Source: Sporosarcina sp. D27
Lineage (GTDB): Bacteria; Bacillota; Bacilli; Bacillales_A; Planococcaceae
DNA length: 64,000 nucleotides
Reading direction: 5' to 3'
NCBI RefSeq assembly: GCF_000586555.1
Contig: NZ_AZUC01000056.1
Coordinates: 93,226-157,225, forward strand
Shown: positions 7,870 to 17,387 of the stretch, piece after piece
Layout of the letters: each line of letters begins with the position of its first letter
Numbering within the stretch: position 1 is the first letter of the stretch
Notes under the pieces: generated by a model
Seen by the model: the letters and a program-made list of their open reading frames with translations, nothing else
Database searches by the model: none
What the model was told of the DNA's origin: nothing
Made by a program: the position numbers and the translations under genes

Positions 7870-9804
7870 GTGAAAAAGTTAGGTTTTGCAGTCATCTTGG
7901 CCCTAGGTTTGGTACTTCCCATGCAAGCGCACGCTGAAGAACGAACAGACTGGTTGCTCCATGGATCGGACGCCGATTTGCAGTCAATTAGTCAAGAAGT
8001 GAGTTCCGTATCGAAGGAATTTAAACATGCACCACTCGGAGAAGTCCAGCTCACCCAACAAGAAGTTGAAGAAATTCGCACTCATTATCCAGACGTCAAC
8101 ATTTATCCAAACCGGGAATACGGAATCGCAGCAACCGCTGTTACACCAACACCGCCTTCCCAAATTACGTACCCAAAACGCTTTACCCTCATCAACACCA
8201 CGCCGGAAGTGATTACTCCATATACAGGAAAAGGCGTCCGCGTTGCGATTCTTGATAGCGGAATCGATGTCACGCATAGCAAGCTTAATGTCAAAGGCGG
8301 TTTTTGTGCCTTACCTAAAGACCAGTGCGCTGAAGGAACTGTGCCCTATAATGACGACCTTGGTCATGGGACGCACGTAGCAGGAATCCTGGCAGCAGCT
8401 AAAGCAAGTAACGGCACAATGGGTGTCGCACCAGGTGTAGACTTGTATGCCATCAAAGCCATCAATTCCGAGGACTCAGGTCGCACCATCGACATCATTA
8501 ACGGTGTCGAATGGGCAATAAACCACAAAATCGACATTTTGAATATGAGCATTACCACAAACCGAGATGATCCAGCACTCAAACTAATGCTTGAGAAAGC
8601 GTATGCTACAGGCATGATTATCGTTGCGTCAGCGGGGAACGAAGAAACGGGCGATTTGAAAGACTCCGTCCAATACCCAGCAAAGTATCCGACTGTTATC
8701 GCAACAACTGCCATTAACTACAACAAAGAACGCTTTTTAGAAGCTTCGATTGGACCTGAAGTAGAACTCGCAGCCCCAGGAGTCGACATTTTAAGCACGT
8801 ATCCACGAGCGCTTGACGATGATGGGAAAAAAGATGGCTACTACGAATTATCAGGGACATCCATGGCATCTCCACACGTTTCAGGAATCGCGGCCCTTTT
8901 AAAAGAGCGTTTCCCTGAATTGACTAACGTGCGATTGCGCTCGATATTGGCAAATTCTGCTGAAGACCTAGGTGCAAAAGGACGCGACCGACACTTCGGC
9001 TATGGACTCGTCAGATATCCATCAAAGGTCGAGGAGATTCCAATGATGACGCAATATACACAAAATGGGCGAGTTATATTCGAATTATCGAACGCGGACA
9101 AAACGAGAACCCGCCAATTGAAAATCGGAGATCGCACAATTACTGAGCAATCTCCAGGAAAATGGGAGACGTACTTACTGCCAGGGACGTACAAAGGAAA
9201 GTATGCCATCATGACAAACGCAGGCAAGCAAATCCAAGAAGACCTCGTAGTGAAGATTGAGGGCACGAGTTATAAAGATGTCTCAGGATCGAAATGGTAT
9301 TCGCCACAAATTGCCTACTTGATGGATAAAAAACTGATCTACGGTTTCGAAGGCAACTTATTCAAACCCGATCGGAAAATCACAAGGGCAGAAGCGGTTG
9401 CAATCATGGGGCGTGCCTCAGGATTGAACGGAGAAAAGCGAAAAACGAAATTTAAAGATGTCAATCCGAACAGCTTTGCATCTGGTTACATCCAATCTGC
9501 ACGTGAAAAAGGATTACTCGGCGGATTCCCGGACGGTACATTCCGTCCAAACCAACCCGTTACACGAGGCGAAATGGCATTACTTCTTCAAAAAGCATTC
9601 AGTCTCCAATACGATGCAAAACAAAAATCACCATTTAAAGACATGACGACTAAAGTATCAAGCTACGAAGCAGCACTCGCGCTAACACAATCAGGTGTCA
9701 CAAAAGGTTTCCCTGACGGCACATTCAAGCCACAAGAAACCATGAGTCGTGCTACTTACAGCGTCTTCCTAGCTGGTGCCGAAAACCCAAGTTTGTTCAA
9801 ATAA
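7870..9804 (+). CDS. Subtilisin-like serine protease with C-terminal SLH domains
   Basis: 644 residues from GTG (AAAGGAGTG upstream; the ATG two bases earlier is out of frame and meets TGA at once). Signal peptide 1-22, a propeptide-like region to about 105, then an S8 catalytic domain with Asp129 (AILDSGID), His169 (GHGTHVAG), oxyanion Asn257 (ASAGNE) and Ser331 (GTSMASPHVSG). Two cysteines (146 and 153) near the active site could form a disulfide, uncommon in this family. A beta-rich spacer leads to three SLH domains (about 475-640). Unlike the two genes before it, the wall anchor is C-terminal. Probably a surface protease for nutrition or processing. Confidence 0.93.
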   Translation: MKKLGFAVILALGLVLPMQAHAEERTDWLLHGSDADLQSISQEVSSVSKEFKHAPLGEVQLTQQEVEEIRTHYPDVNIYPNREYGIAATAVTPTPPSQITYPKRFTLINTTPEVITPYTGKGVRVAILDSGIDVTHSKLNVKGGFCALPKDQCAEGTVPYNDDLGHGTHVAGILAAAKASNGTMGVAPGVDLYAIKAINSEDSGRTIDIINGVEWAINHKIDILNMSITTNRDDPALKLMLEKAYATGMIIVASAGNEETGDLKDSVQYPAKYPTVIATTAINYNKERFLEASIGPEVELAAPGVDILSTYPRALDDDGKKDGYYELSGTSMASPHVSGIAALLKERFPELTNVRLRSILANSAEDLGAKGRDRHFGYGLVRYPSKVEEIPMMTQYTQNGRVIFELSNADKTRTRQLKIGDRTITEQSPGKWETYLLPGTYKGKYAIMTNAGKQIQEDLVVKIEGTSYKDVSGSKWYSPQIAYLMDKKLIYGFEGNLFKPDRKITRAEAVAIMGRASGLNGEKRKTKFKDVNPNSFASGYIQSAREKGLLGGFPDGTFRPNQPVTRGEMALLLQKAFSLQYDAKQKSPFKDMTTKVSSYEAALALTQSGVTKGFPDGTFKPQETMSRATYSVFLAGAENPSLFK

Positions 9805-9810
9805 ATACCA

Positions 9811-9846
9811 AAACCGTGCAGAGCCCCCTTGGCCGCACGGTTTTTT
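9811..9846 (+). terminator. Rho-independent terminator
   Basis: AAACCGTGC / GCACGGTTT stem, loop of 14 bases, then T6. Confidence 0.85.
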
Positions 9847-9919
9847 CATGCGAAATGCGGCCAACACGCCCGTTCATGCGCATCAACCGTCCCGTTCTTG
9901 CGGAAAAATATCCACGTCA

Positions 9920-10030
9920 CACAATTATCAAACTCGCGACCAATCCATCTTTCCCCATTCCCAAACCAAGACTAATTGGTGTGCTTCGCTCCGCATTTAG
10001 TGAGGGAGAGTGGGGCCACAAGAGTTTCCG
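9920..10030. repeat. Palindromic intergenic element, copy 2
   Basis: Shares AACTCGCGACCAAT and the CGCTCCGCATTTAGTG-type right end with the element at 1200-1345. In this copy AGACTAATTGGT is intact and pairs with ACCAATTAGTCT of copy 1, while its own left arm is degenerate. The rest of the stretch 9847-10271 holds no gene I can support. Confidence 0.6.
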
Positions 10031-10271
10031 ATAAACGCTAACTCTGTGCCTAACCCCGCTCCACGCAAAAAACCGCTCATTTCCCACACATATATGAACC
10101 ACTCAAAACTATTCATTATATCCACAATTCTATGAAAATAAACCAATCTACTATTCTTGTAACACAAATGTAATATTCCGTGTCAGTCTTTTCTGATACG
10201 ATATAGTCATAGAAAGAATTCTAGGTAAATAGACGTTGGAAGCAGTCAATCATCCTAAATCGAGGTGGGAC

Positions 10272-11330
10272 ATGAAAAAGCAACTAGTAGTCTTTTTGGC
10301 CTTCATTTTAGTTTTTGCAAGCGTGTTCACAGTAGCCCCTCAAAAAAGCCAAGCCGCTTCAGGGGACAGCATCGTTGCCTATGCCAAAAAATTCGAAGGA
10401 ACCCCGTATTCATTCGGTGGCTCCACACCTGCTGCATTTGATTGCTCAGGCTATATCCTTTACGTTTTCAAGTTTTTCGGCATCTCGTTGCCACGTACAT
10501 CAGAAACACAATTCAATGTCGGGACGTCAGTTGCCCGTGAAAACTTGCAAGCTGGAGATCTCGTCTTCTTTGAAAATACATACAAGCCTGGTATTTCCCA
10601 TACAGGTATTTACATCGGAAACGGAAACTTCATATCTGCAGAATCTAGCGGCGTTAAAATTTCGAATCTAGACACGAACCCATACTGGGGACCGAAATAC
10701 GCAGGAGCAAAACGTGTGTCGGGCATCACAGCGACACCGCCTACAAAGCCAGTCGCTCCAACACCGACACCACCAAAGCCAACACCGACTCCGCCTACAT
10801 CTTTCAGTGACGTAGCGGTGAAACACCCGGCGTACGAAGCAATCGAAACACTCAGCACGCAAAAAATCATCAGCGGATTCCCAGACGGCTCGTTCCAACC
10901 TGAAACGCAAGTGACACGAGGACAAGCTGCAACGATGATCAACCGCGTATTGAAATTACGCCCACGATTCCCACTTACTTATAGCGACGTCCCAGCAACG
11001 CACGCTTTTGCAAAGGACATCTCCGCAATGAGTGACGCAGGAATCCTGAGTGGCTATGAAAACGGCTCATTCGGCATGTACGATCCATTAACGAAAGCAC
11101 AACTTGCCATCATCTTGGATCGTGCATTCAGCATGACAACAACCGCTTCAGTCCTAACGAAACCACCGTACCTCGACGTACCTGTCACGTACCGTGCAGC
11201 CGAAGCAATCGGTGCTTTAAAGAAAATGGACAAGACAACAGTCTTCCAAACACCGAAATTCTCGATTGCTGCAAACGCAACACGAGCTCAATTCTCAGCC
11301 GCTCTTTACAGTGTTGCTGAACTGCGTTAA
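10272..11330 (+). CDS. NlpC/P60 peptidoglycan endopeptidase with C-terminal SLH domains
   Basis: 352 residues from ATG 10272 (CGAGGTGG upstream; 12 residues shorter than the maximal frame, which starts before the binding site). Signal peptide 1-29, NlpC/P60 domain about 32-148 with catalytic Cys58 (FDCSGY) and His110 (SHTGIYIG), a linker of repeated PTPTPP units, then three SLH domains (about 176-350). NlpC/P60 enzymes split gamma-D-glutamyl-diamino acid bonds in cell-wall peptides. Terminators before and after make it its own transcription unit. Confidence 0.93.
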   Translation: MKKQLVVFLAFILVFASVFTVAPQKSQAASGDSIVAYAKKFEGTPYSFGGSTPAAFDCSGYILYVFKFFGISLPRTSETQFNVGTSVARENLQAGDLVFFENTYKPGISHTGIYIGNGNFISAESSGVKISNLDTNPYWGPKYAGAKRVSGITATPPTKPVAPTPTPPKPTPTPPTSFSDVAVKHPAYEAIETLSTQKIISGFPDGSFQPETQVTRGQAATMINRVLKLRPRFPLTYSDVPATHAFAKDISAMSDAGILSGYENGSFGMYDPLTKAQLAIILDRAFSMTTTASVLTKPPYLDVPVTYRAAEAIGALKKMDKTTVFQTPKFSIAANATRAQFSAALYSVAELR

Positions 11331-11338
11331 CAAAACAA

Positions 11339-11374
11339 AATGCCGCCCTCAAGCTCTCGCGAAGGGCGGCATTA
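11339..11374 (+). terminator. Rho-independent terminator
   Basis: AATGCCGCCCT / AGGGCGGCATT 11-bp stem; the T tract is weak (ACTTGTTTTA). Confidence 0.75.
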
Positions 11375-11419
11375 CTTGTTTTACTCAAAAAAACACAACT
11401 AGAAGGAGGAACTGAACAT

Positions 11420-13480
11420 ATGAAATCACTTCGTTCAATGACAAAACTGGCAGCTGTTCTTACCGCGATTCTCTTGATCATGACCCTTGTCATCCCAGCA
11501 CCGCCTGCACATGCCGATGAACTGACAGGCCGCACACTAGAAAAAGAACTCCGTGAAATGATTGATAAAGGGATCCTCTCCGGATACACCGACGGAACAT
11601 ACCGTCCGACAGAAAACGTCTCACGTGGACAATTCGCGGCATTCATTGCGCGTGCATTGAAACTCCCAGAAGCAGACGGTAACTTTAAAGATGTCCCTAA
11701 AACTAGTAAACTCGCGGAAGACATCTATAGAGTACAAAAAGCAGGACTCATGAATGGGTATAGCGGGGGCATGTTTAAGCCCGATGCACCAATCACACGT
11801 GAGCAAGTATCCCTAACAATGATGAACGTCTTGAACTACAGCCAAATGGACTTAAAAGAATCACGTATCGACTTCACGGATCTGGACAAATTCCAATCAT
11901 CCGGTAGCGTACGCTCAGTCTATTACAACATCACTTATGGCATAATTAGCGGTATCCCGAACAAAGACGGCTCTATGCGGTTTGAGCCGAAATCTAATAC
12001 AACTCGCGAACAAGCAGCGGCATTCATTTCCCGTTATTTGAAAGCGGCTGAAGGAAATGAACTCCCAGGAATTCCAGAAACACCAGAGCCGCCAACTCAG
12101 GGCAATGACTTCTATCTAGCAACGCTAACAAACGGCAAATTGGTTAAACAGTCAAAAGGGCACAGTACCTACTTAGCTGCTGCAAATCTATTTAATGACT
12201 CCAATAACTATGCAGCTATGTACCGCGGGAACGAATTGATTCGAGTGAAAAGCGGTATGGCATTTGGAGATAATAAAACTTCAGCTGGGAAAGAAGCAAA
12301 TACAATTATTTACTTTGACTCAGCTTTCAAGAAACAAGCAACCTATGTTCAGCAGGGGAGAGAGCTGAAGTATCTTGGTTCAAACGATGAGTATGTAAAA
12401 GTGCAAGTCGGCGCAACAGTCGGTTACGCAAAGCATTCAGAAGTGGATCTTATTCCCATCCAACTCGTAACAGATCGTGATCGCTACACCGTTAGTGAGT
12501 GGGGAACGCTCATTCACTATACCTATAATTATATGACCAAAAAAGGTGCATCGTATCCAATCATGCCAGCACCAGATTTCTTAAAGCAGGGTGTGACATA
12601 TTATAGTCCTGACGGCGTCCATTATATGGACTCAACAGGTAAGGGTGTGGGTACGTTCTTCCCGTACTTCCAATTCCTATCGGCACGGTCAACGACTAGC
12701 TATACAGGAGCAGAACTAGATTCACTAATTAAAAAAGTCTTAGCTGAGCGAGAAGCCCTGAACTTAAGCAAGTACAAAGACGCAACGAAGAAGTCGAAGC
12801 TCATAGGACTTGGATCGTTCTTCAAAACGCTTGAAAAAGAACGTAATATGAACGCCCTCATGATCCTATCTCTCGCAGTACACGAGAGCGATTACGGAAT
12901 GAGCGAAACAGCACAAACATGCAACAATTTGTTCGGGTTATACAAATACGATTCACTGACAAAGTTATGTCCGGATAAGGGAACATTTAAAAAACCAAGC
13001 GACAGTGCTGTTGCGCTTGTTGACACCTTCTTGAATCCGAATTACATTAATCCGGACAGCACGTTGAACCGTGCATTGGGTGCTGCATTCGGTAACAAAA
13101 CAACGGGCTTCAATGTCAACTATGCATCTGATCCAACATGGGGCGCAAAAGCAGGCGCGCATATGTATGAGTTGGATAAAAAAGCAGGCGGAAAAGACTT
13201 ATTTGCATACAAGCAGTTCGCACTCACAAGCCTTGAGATTGCGACGAATGTCCGCAAAGCACCAAGCACATCAGCACCAATTCTTTTCACATATAAGCCT
13301 CATTACAACGGAATTTACCAAGATTCGAGCTCAGGCATTGGTCTTGGCTACCCGATGACTGTCATCGGATCCGTTAAAGGTGACGACGGCAAAACGTGGT
13401 ATGAAGTGTTTAGTGATAAAGCTGGGGTTGATCATGGTTTTATCCGCGAAGACGTCGTGAATATCATTAATTATAATTAA
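11420..13480 (+). CDS. SLH-anchored endo-beta-N-acetylglucosaminidase
   Basis: 686 residues, AGAAGGAGG upstream of ATG. Signal peptide 1-32, three SLH domains (about 38-80, 88-140, 150-208), a proline-rich linker, an SH3-like segment (about 230-345), a glucosaminidase (GH73-like) domain about 400-600 with the proposed catalytic Glu489 in LAVHESDYGMS, and a C-terminal SH3-like module (about 610-684, NVRKAPSTSAP). Such enzymes cut the glycan between N-acetylglucosamine and N-acetylmuramic acid. Together with the amidase and NlpC/P60 protein it completes a set of wall hydrolases cutting three different bonds, all held by SLH domains. Confidence 0.92.
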   Translation: MKSLRSMTKLAAVLTAILLIMTLVIPAPPAHADELTGRTLEKELREMIDKGILSGYTDGTYRPTENVSRGQFAAFIARALKLPEADGNFKDVPKTSKLAEDIYRVQKAGLMNGYSGGMFKPDAPITREQVSLTMMNVLNYSQMDLKESRIDFTDLDKFQSSGSVRSVYYNITYGIISGIPNKDGSMRFEPKSNTTREQAAAFISRYLKAAEGNELPGIPETPEPPTQGNDFYLATLTNGKLVKQSKGHSTYLAAANLFNDSNNYAAMYRGNELIRVKSGMAFGDNKTSAGKEANTIIYFDSAFKKQATYVQQGRELKYLGSNDEYVKVQVGATVGYAKHSEVDLIPIQLVTDRDRYTVSEWGTLIHYTYNYMTKKGASYPIMPAPDFLKQGVTYYSPDGVHYMDSTGKGVGTFFPYFQFLSARSTTSYTGAELDSLIKKVLAEREALNLSKYKDATKKSKLIGLGSFFKTLEKERNMNALMILSLAVHESDYGMSETAQTCNNLFGLYKYDSLTKLCPDKGTFKKPSDSAVALVDTFLNPNYINPDSTLNRALGAAFGNKTTGFNVNYASDPTWGAKAGAHMYELDKKAGGKDLFAYKQFALTSLEIATNVRKAPSTSAPILFTYKPHYNGIYQDSSSGIGLGYPMTVIGSVKGDDGKTWYEVFSDKAGVDHGFIREDVVNIINYN

Positions 13481-13485
13481 ATCTC

Positions 13486-13526
13486 AAACCCCCTCGAACA
13501 GCGATGGCTATTCAAGGGGGTTTTTT
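13486..13526 (+). terminator. Rho-independent terminator
   Basis: AAACCCCCT / AGGGGGTTT stem followed by T6. Confidence 0.85.
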
Positions 13527-13636
13527 ACGTCTGTGTATAATTTAATTGTGAATAAGTAGATTTCGATTTCTCGCAAACCCACATTTTCTGCTGAGAGTTC
13601 CATAGAAGTTAGAAAAGTACACTCAAGAAATGCCAA

Positions 13637-13795
13637 TAATGATCAAGCAAGTAGTGAATCCGCTCAAGCAAGCTGAAAAGTGATCAAGCGCATGTCGAAT
13701 CCGCTCAAGCAACCCGAAAAGTGATCAAGCACATTTCGAATCCGCTCAAGCAAGCTGAAAAGTGATCAAGCGCCCACCGAATCCGCTCAAGCATC
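13637..13795. repeat. GATCAAGC/GCTCAAGC interspersed repeat, block C
   Basis: The cleanest block: four units of 41 bases, each GATCAAGC-N13-GCTCAAGC-N12, with the N stretches varying between units except for AATCC before GCTCAAGC and GAAAAGT before GATCAAGC. Confidence 0.85.
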
Positions 13796-13802
13796 ACACA
13801 AA

Positions 13803-13830
13803 AAAACAGGGGCACCATCACCCCTGTTTC
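13803..13830 (-). terminator. Rho-independent terminator overlapping the stop codon
   Basis: AAACAGGGG / CCCCTGTTT stem; on the minus strand it ends in a T tract. The loop side contains the stop codon of the gene at 13818. Confidence 0.85.
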
Positions 13831-15407
13831 AAATGCTTCGTAACTTTCTCGATCAATTCTTCACCCTGATCTTTCAAATATCCAATCTTCGCGTCAATCA
13901 ATTCATCGAAGAACGCATTCCGCTCCATCCCCATCTCTTCCAGCAGACTTTGCGTCTCCACTAAATCCACCAACGTCAACTGCGGATAATCATCGCCAGA
14001 AAACGTGCCATCTGGACGCGCCTGATACCACAAATCGCCATTCTCGCGAATCCAACCACCTTGATCCGCACCGAAGCTTTCAATACCCTTCATGACGCTC
14101 TTAGCAGCATCTAAATACTTTGCATCTTCCGTCTCGCGGTACGCCGTCAGCAGAATCTTCAATCCGCCCAGCTCATGATTCAACGAAGCATGGGGGATAT
14201 CTGTCTCAGGATCCTCATCGAAATAATCGACGATCATGAATCCATCACCAGCTTCAATCGTTTCGCCTTTTTCAATCCGAGACAGCAAATAATCCGCATA
14301 CACCGGCACATACAACTTCGAATCATCGACCTCATCGTCGAGCTTCTTCTCCGTATCGTCCAGGAAAAACGCCACGTATTCGTTATAACGCGTATCCACA
14401 TAAGGAGCCTTGATGCCGTATGCATTATTCAGCCACGCACTCGTATACTCTGTCGGCCAGCGAGTCCCACCGAACTCATCAATGTAATTCAGCAAATTCA
14501 CACGTGAATTCAGCACCATCGTCTCAAAGAACAACGACTCTGACTTCCCGTACCACTCAAGCGCCACATCGTCTTCCATCCGACCAATCACGCGACCATA
14601 TCCCATCTTCGTTCCGGGATCAATCGAAAACGGCAACTTCGTATATGGGCCATCCATTGTCATCCAGTTCAACTGGGAAAACTGGTTTTCAAGCGCGAAC
14701 TCTATGTAGTCCTTCTCTTCGTCCACGGTCGCAAACAACGGTGAATCGGCGAGTAACACCCAAGACTCTGCAATCTGATGACCACCCGCTTTAGCCCCAC
14801 GAGTAAACCCATCATCGGTCACCTTCACATCTTGCACTTCCTTGTCGAGTTCACGGATTCGACTTTCTCCGACATCATACGCCTTCACAAGCTCTTTCGA
14901 TGTGAATGAATACCCGACAATCGCTTCCGCAACATTCGCATTGCCGTCAATCGTCAATTTCCCATAAGGATTCACCGTTGGATCCGTTCCGAACGTATCA
15001 TGGTGAGGGTGCTTGACTGTACGAGGATTCCAAGAGTTCTCCGCAACCTTTACAGAATCACCAAAGTGATAAACAGTTTCCAAGGATACCCCGAGTCGAG
15101 CGTCATTCGTCAACCGCTCAAATAGAAACTTCGAACCATTGCCGAGCGTCCGTTCCGTCAGCTTATACGACCCGATCGTCTTACCTAGTCGCTTCACCGA
15201 ATATGTATGAATGACATCTTTCGTATTCTCCACGCTGCGTTCTGTATCTTTTTCATAGGAGAGTTCAAAAAAACGCGGAATCTTCACATCCACTTGCACA
15301 TCCTTCGTGGAATACACCCGCTCTGTCGTCGTCCCCTTCAAAAAGATACCCGCAACACCAATTATCACAAGAATCCCCAGTAACACCCCAACTATCCATT
15401 TCTTCAC
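13818..15407 (-). CDS. Membrane-anchored extracellular protein, family not recognised
   Basis: About 529 residues. GTG at 15407 (or TTG at 15410) is chosen because AAAGGAGTGGG lies just upstream, inside the longer frame. A short cytoplasmic KK, one hydrophobic helix (about 3-22) and a large outer domain follow. The C-terminal half contains ASLNHELGGLKILLTAYRE and KYLDAAKSVMKGI, a helix-pair pattern like alpha/alpha-toroid enzymes (D-glucuronyl C5-epimerase or lyase folds), which is only a resemblance. It lies between repeat blocks C and D and points towards the SLH cluster. A role in wall-polymer modification is inferred from its neighbours only. Confidence 0.75.
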   Translation of the reverse strand: MKKWIVGVLLGILVIIGVAGIFLKGTTTERVYSTKDVQVDVKIPRFFELSYEKDTERSVENTKDVIHTYSVKRLGKTIGSYKLTERTLGNGSKFLFERLTNDARLGVSLETVYHFGDSVKVAENSWNPRTVKHPHHDTFGTDPTVNPYGKLTIDGNANVAEAIVGYSFTSKELVKAYDVGESRIRELDKEVQDVKVTDDGFTRGAKAGGHQIAESWVLLADSPLFATVDEEKDYIEFALENQFSQLNWMTMDGPYTKLPFSIDPGTKMGYGRVIGRMEDDVALEWYGKSESLFFETMVLNSRVNLLNYIDEFGGTRWPTEYTSAWLNNAYGIKAPYVDTRYNEYVAFFLDDTEKKLDDEVDDSKLYVPVYADYLLSRIEKGETIEAGDGFMIVDYFDEDPETDIPHASLNHELGGLKILLTAYRETEDAKYLDAAKSVMKGIESFGADQGGWIRENGDLWYQARPDGTFSGDDYPQLTLVDLVETQSLLEEMGMERNAFFDELIDAKIGYLKDQGEELIEKVTKHLKQG

Positions 15408-15577
15408 CAATCCCACTCCTTTCGATAAAAGTTGTTGTTCCAGTACCATGGTGGTATGGATGCATGTTTCACCATTGTTTATGGGCTATTTCATTCATAG
15501 GGAGGCAGTCTATCGCACCATTCGCAAAGAGCGAGAATGGTGTGCCAGTCTTCCACCAACAGCACTAAGCGGTTGCA

Positions 15578-15777
15578 AAAGTGATCAAGCCACCGCCGAA
15601 TCTGCTCAAGCGAGCACAAAAGTGATCAAGCCACCATCAGATCTGCTTAAGGGAGCACAAAGGTGATCAAGCCACCGCCGAATCCGCTCAAGCAAGCGCA
15701 AAAGTGATCAAGCCACCACCGAATCCGCTCAAGCGAGCACAAAAGTGATCAAGCAACCCCAAAATCCGCTCAAGCAC
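15578..15777. repeat. GATCAAGC/GCTCAAGC interspersed repeat, block D
   Basis: Five units of about 41 bases; several are near-identical (GTGATCAAGCCACC then GAATCCGCTCAAGC). It fills the space between the start of the preceding minus-strand gene and the 3' end of the MurJ-like gene. Confidence 0.85.
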
Positions 15778-15794
15778 AATATTCCATACCCGAT

Positions 15795-17303
15795 TTACCC
15801 CCGCTTCAACAACCCAACAAACCTTCTAAACCCAGCACGGTAAAACACAAACAGCATCCCCGCATACACAACCACACCAATCGGAACAAGCGTTGCAAGC
15901 TGTGCAACAGGACCGAATGAACCTAATCCCACGAAATCCTTCGCAGTCCAAACAGCGAGTCCCATAATCACAGTAGGAATCAGCACTTGCGGAACCATCC
16001 GGCCGAACCGTGCCAGCTCCACTTTCCCGAGATCCTTATACACGACAACCATCGACACCGCGAAGAAGTACACACTCACAACAGACGTCGCAATCGCAAG
16101 CGCAGGATAGCCGAACCGGTCGACCAGCAGCCAGTTCATAAGGAAATTGAGTAAAATTGTCGTAACACTGATACGAAATACGACTGCGGTCTTCCCACGC
16201 GCGTACATCGACTTCGATAGCATGAGCTGCATACCTTGGAATACGATAAACGGTAAGTACAGCATGAGCGCAATATGCGTCTTGTGTGTATCGAAGGATG
16301 TAAATTTACCGTGCTCGTAAATGAATGCAATAACCGAATCTCCGATGACCAACAATCCAGCCGCAATCGGCAACAGTGTCACAAGCGAAATCTCCATTCC
16401 GCGGAAAAACGTCTCTTTGAACTTTGCACGATCTTCCGTCTGCTCGCTCATGAGCGTGAAAATGATCGCAGCGAGCGTTGTGGCGTAGATCGCATTTGGA
16501 ATGCTCACAATAAGCGATGCTTTATCTAAATACGTTACCGAACCTGTACCTGTACTACTCGCAAACGCCTTGTTCACGAACATGTTCACTTGCCCGACTA
16601 CTGAGTTCAGCAGGGAAGGGACGATCATCAGCAAGAACGCATTCCGGAACTTAATATCCATCTTGAATTCCAAACGCCATTTATAATCGGAACGGATCAA
16701 GTAATACAGTTGGACGATGACGCCTAAAATTGTTCCGATGACAAACCCGTATGCTAATGAAAAGATGCCCCATTGTTCGTTGAACAGTACTGCGAAAACG
16801 AGCGACATCAGTGTCGCGAGCAACTTAGCAACTTGAGAAGGGACGAAAATCCGTCGAGACTGCAAATAGGAGTCCAGCAATCCACTTAACGCAATAGCGG
16901 TCATGAACATAAAGAACACTTGCGTCATCGGAACTGCGATCACCGCGGTTTCCGCAGTCATTTTGCCATATAATAACGGCAAGAAGTAGGGAACCCCTAA
17001 CCAGCCGATGAAACTGATACCGACAAAGATCATCATCGTCCAGTTTAACAGTGCGTTCGCATTATGGTCGCCTGCTTCACCAGATTTCCGGTTCTTAATG
17101 TACATCGGTAAGAAAACGTTATTAAATCCTGTCGAAATCATTGCAACAACCAATGTGATGAATGCAAATGACAGAGAATATGCATCGGTTTCATGCGAAA
17201 CGCCGAACTTGGCTCCAACAATTGTCTCCCGCACTAACCCGGACAGCTTCAGCACAAGCGCTAACATCGCCGTCCAAAGCGCCGCCTGTTTCAACTTTCC
17301 CAT
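15795..17303 (-). CDS. murJ: MurJ-like lipid flippase (MOP/MviN family)
   Basis: 502 residues; ATG at 17303 follows GGAGGA by six bases, so the eight-residue longer frame is rejected. About 14 hydrophobic helices. The N terminus (ALVLKLSGLVRETIVGAKFG) is the conserved MviN/MurJ signature with the essential Arg, and NNVFLPMYIKN follows. The family flips undecaprenyl-linked precursors across the membrane. Placed beside csaB and two glycosyltransferases, it could flip lipid II or a secondary wall polymer intermediate; the sequence does not decide. The terminator at 17355 separates it from the upstream GT/csaB pair. Confidence 0.87.
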   Translation of the reverse strand: MGKLKQAALWTAMLALVLKLSGLVRETIVGAKFGVSHETDAYSLSFAFITLVVAMISTGFNNVFLPMYIKNRKSGEAGDHNANALLNWTMMIFVGISFIGWLGVPYFLPLLYGKMTAETAVIAVPMTQVFFMFMTAIALSGLLDSYLQSRRIFVPSQVAKLLATLMSLVFAVLFNEQWGIFSLAYGFVIGTILGVIVQLYYLIRSDYKWRLEFKMDIKFRNAFLLMIVPSLLNSVVGQVNMFVNKAFASSTGTGSVTYLDKASLIVSIPNAIYATTLAAIIFTLMSEQTEDRAKFKETFFRGMEISLVTLLPIAAGLLVIGDSVIAFIYEHGKFTSFDTHKTHIALMLYLPFIVFQGMQLMLSKSMYARGKTAVVFRISVTTILLNFLMNWLLVDRFGYPALAIATSVVSVYFFAVSMVVVYKDLGKVELARFGRMVPQVLIPTVIMGLAVWTAKDFVGLGSFGPVAQLATLVPIGVVVYAGMLFVFYRAGFRRFVGLLKRG

Positions 17304-17354
17304 AAAAGTCCTCCAATCACGCAACAACCTGCTGCGTGCTTTCTAAATGACGAA

Positions 17355-17384
17355 AAGCTCCCTGATTCGCACCAGGGAGCTTCG
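17355..17384 (-). terminator. Rho-independent terminator of the GT4/csaB operon
   Basis: AAGCTCCCTG / CAGGGAGCTT 10-bp stem; the minus-strand transcript ends CTTTTCG just after the GT4 stop. Confidence 0.8.
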
Positions 17385-17387
17385 CAA

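Noticed and set aside
13637..13795. Regular repeats resembling a CRISPR array
   Set aside because: The repeated words are only 8 bases, the spacers 12-13 bases and partly conserved, and no cas genes are present.
15307..15666. Plus-strand ORF over the start of the unknown membrane-anchored protein
   Set aside because: Antisense to a better-supported gene, reads into repeat block D, no binding site.
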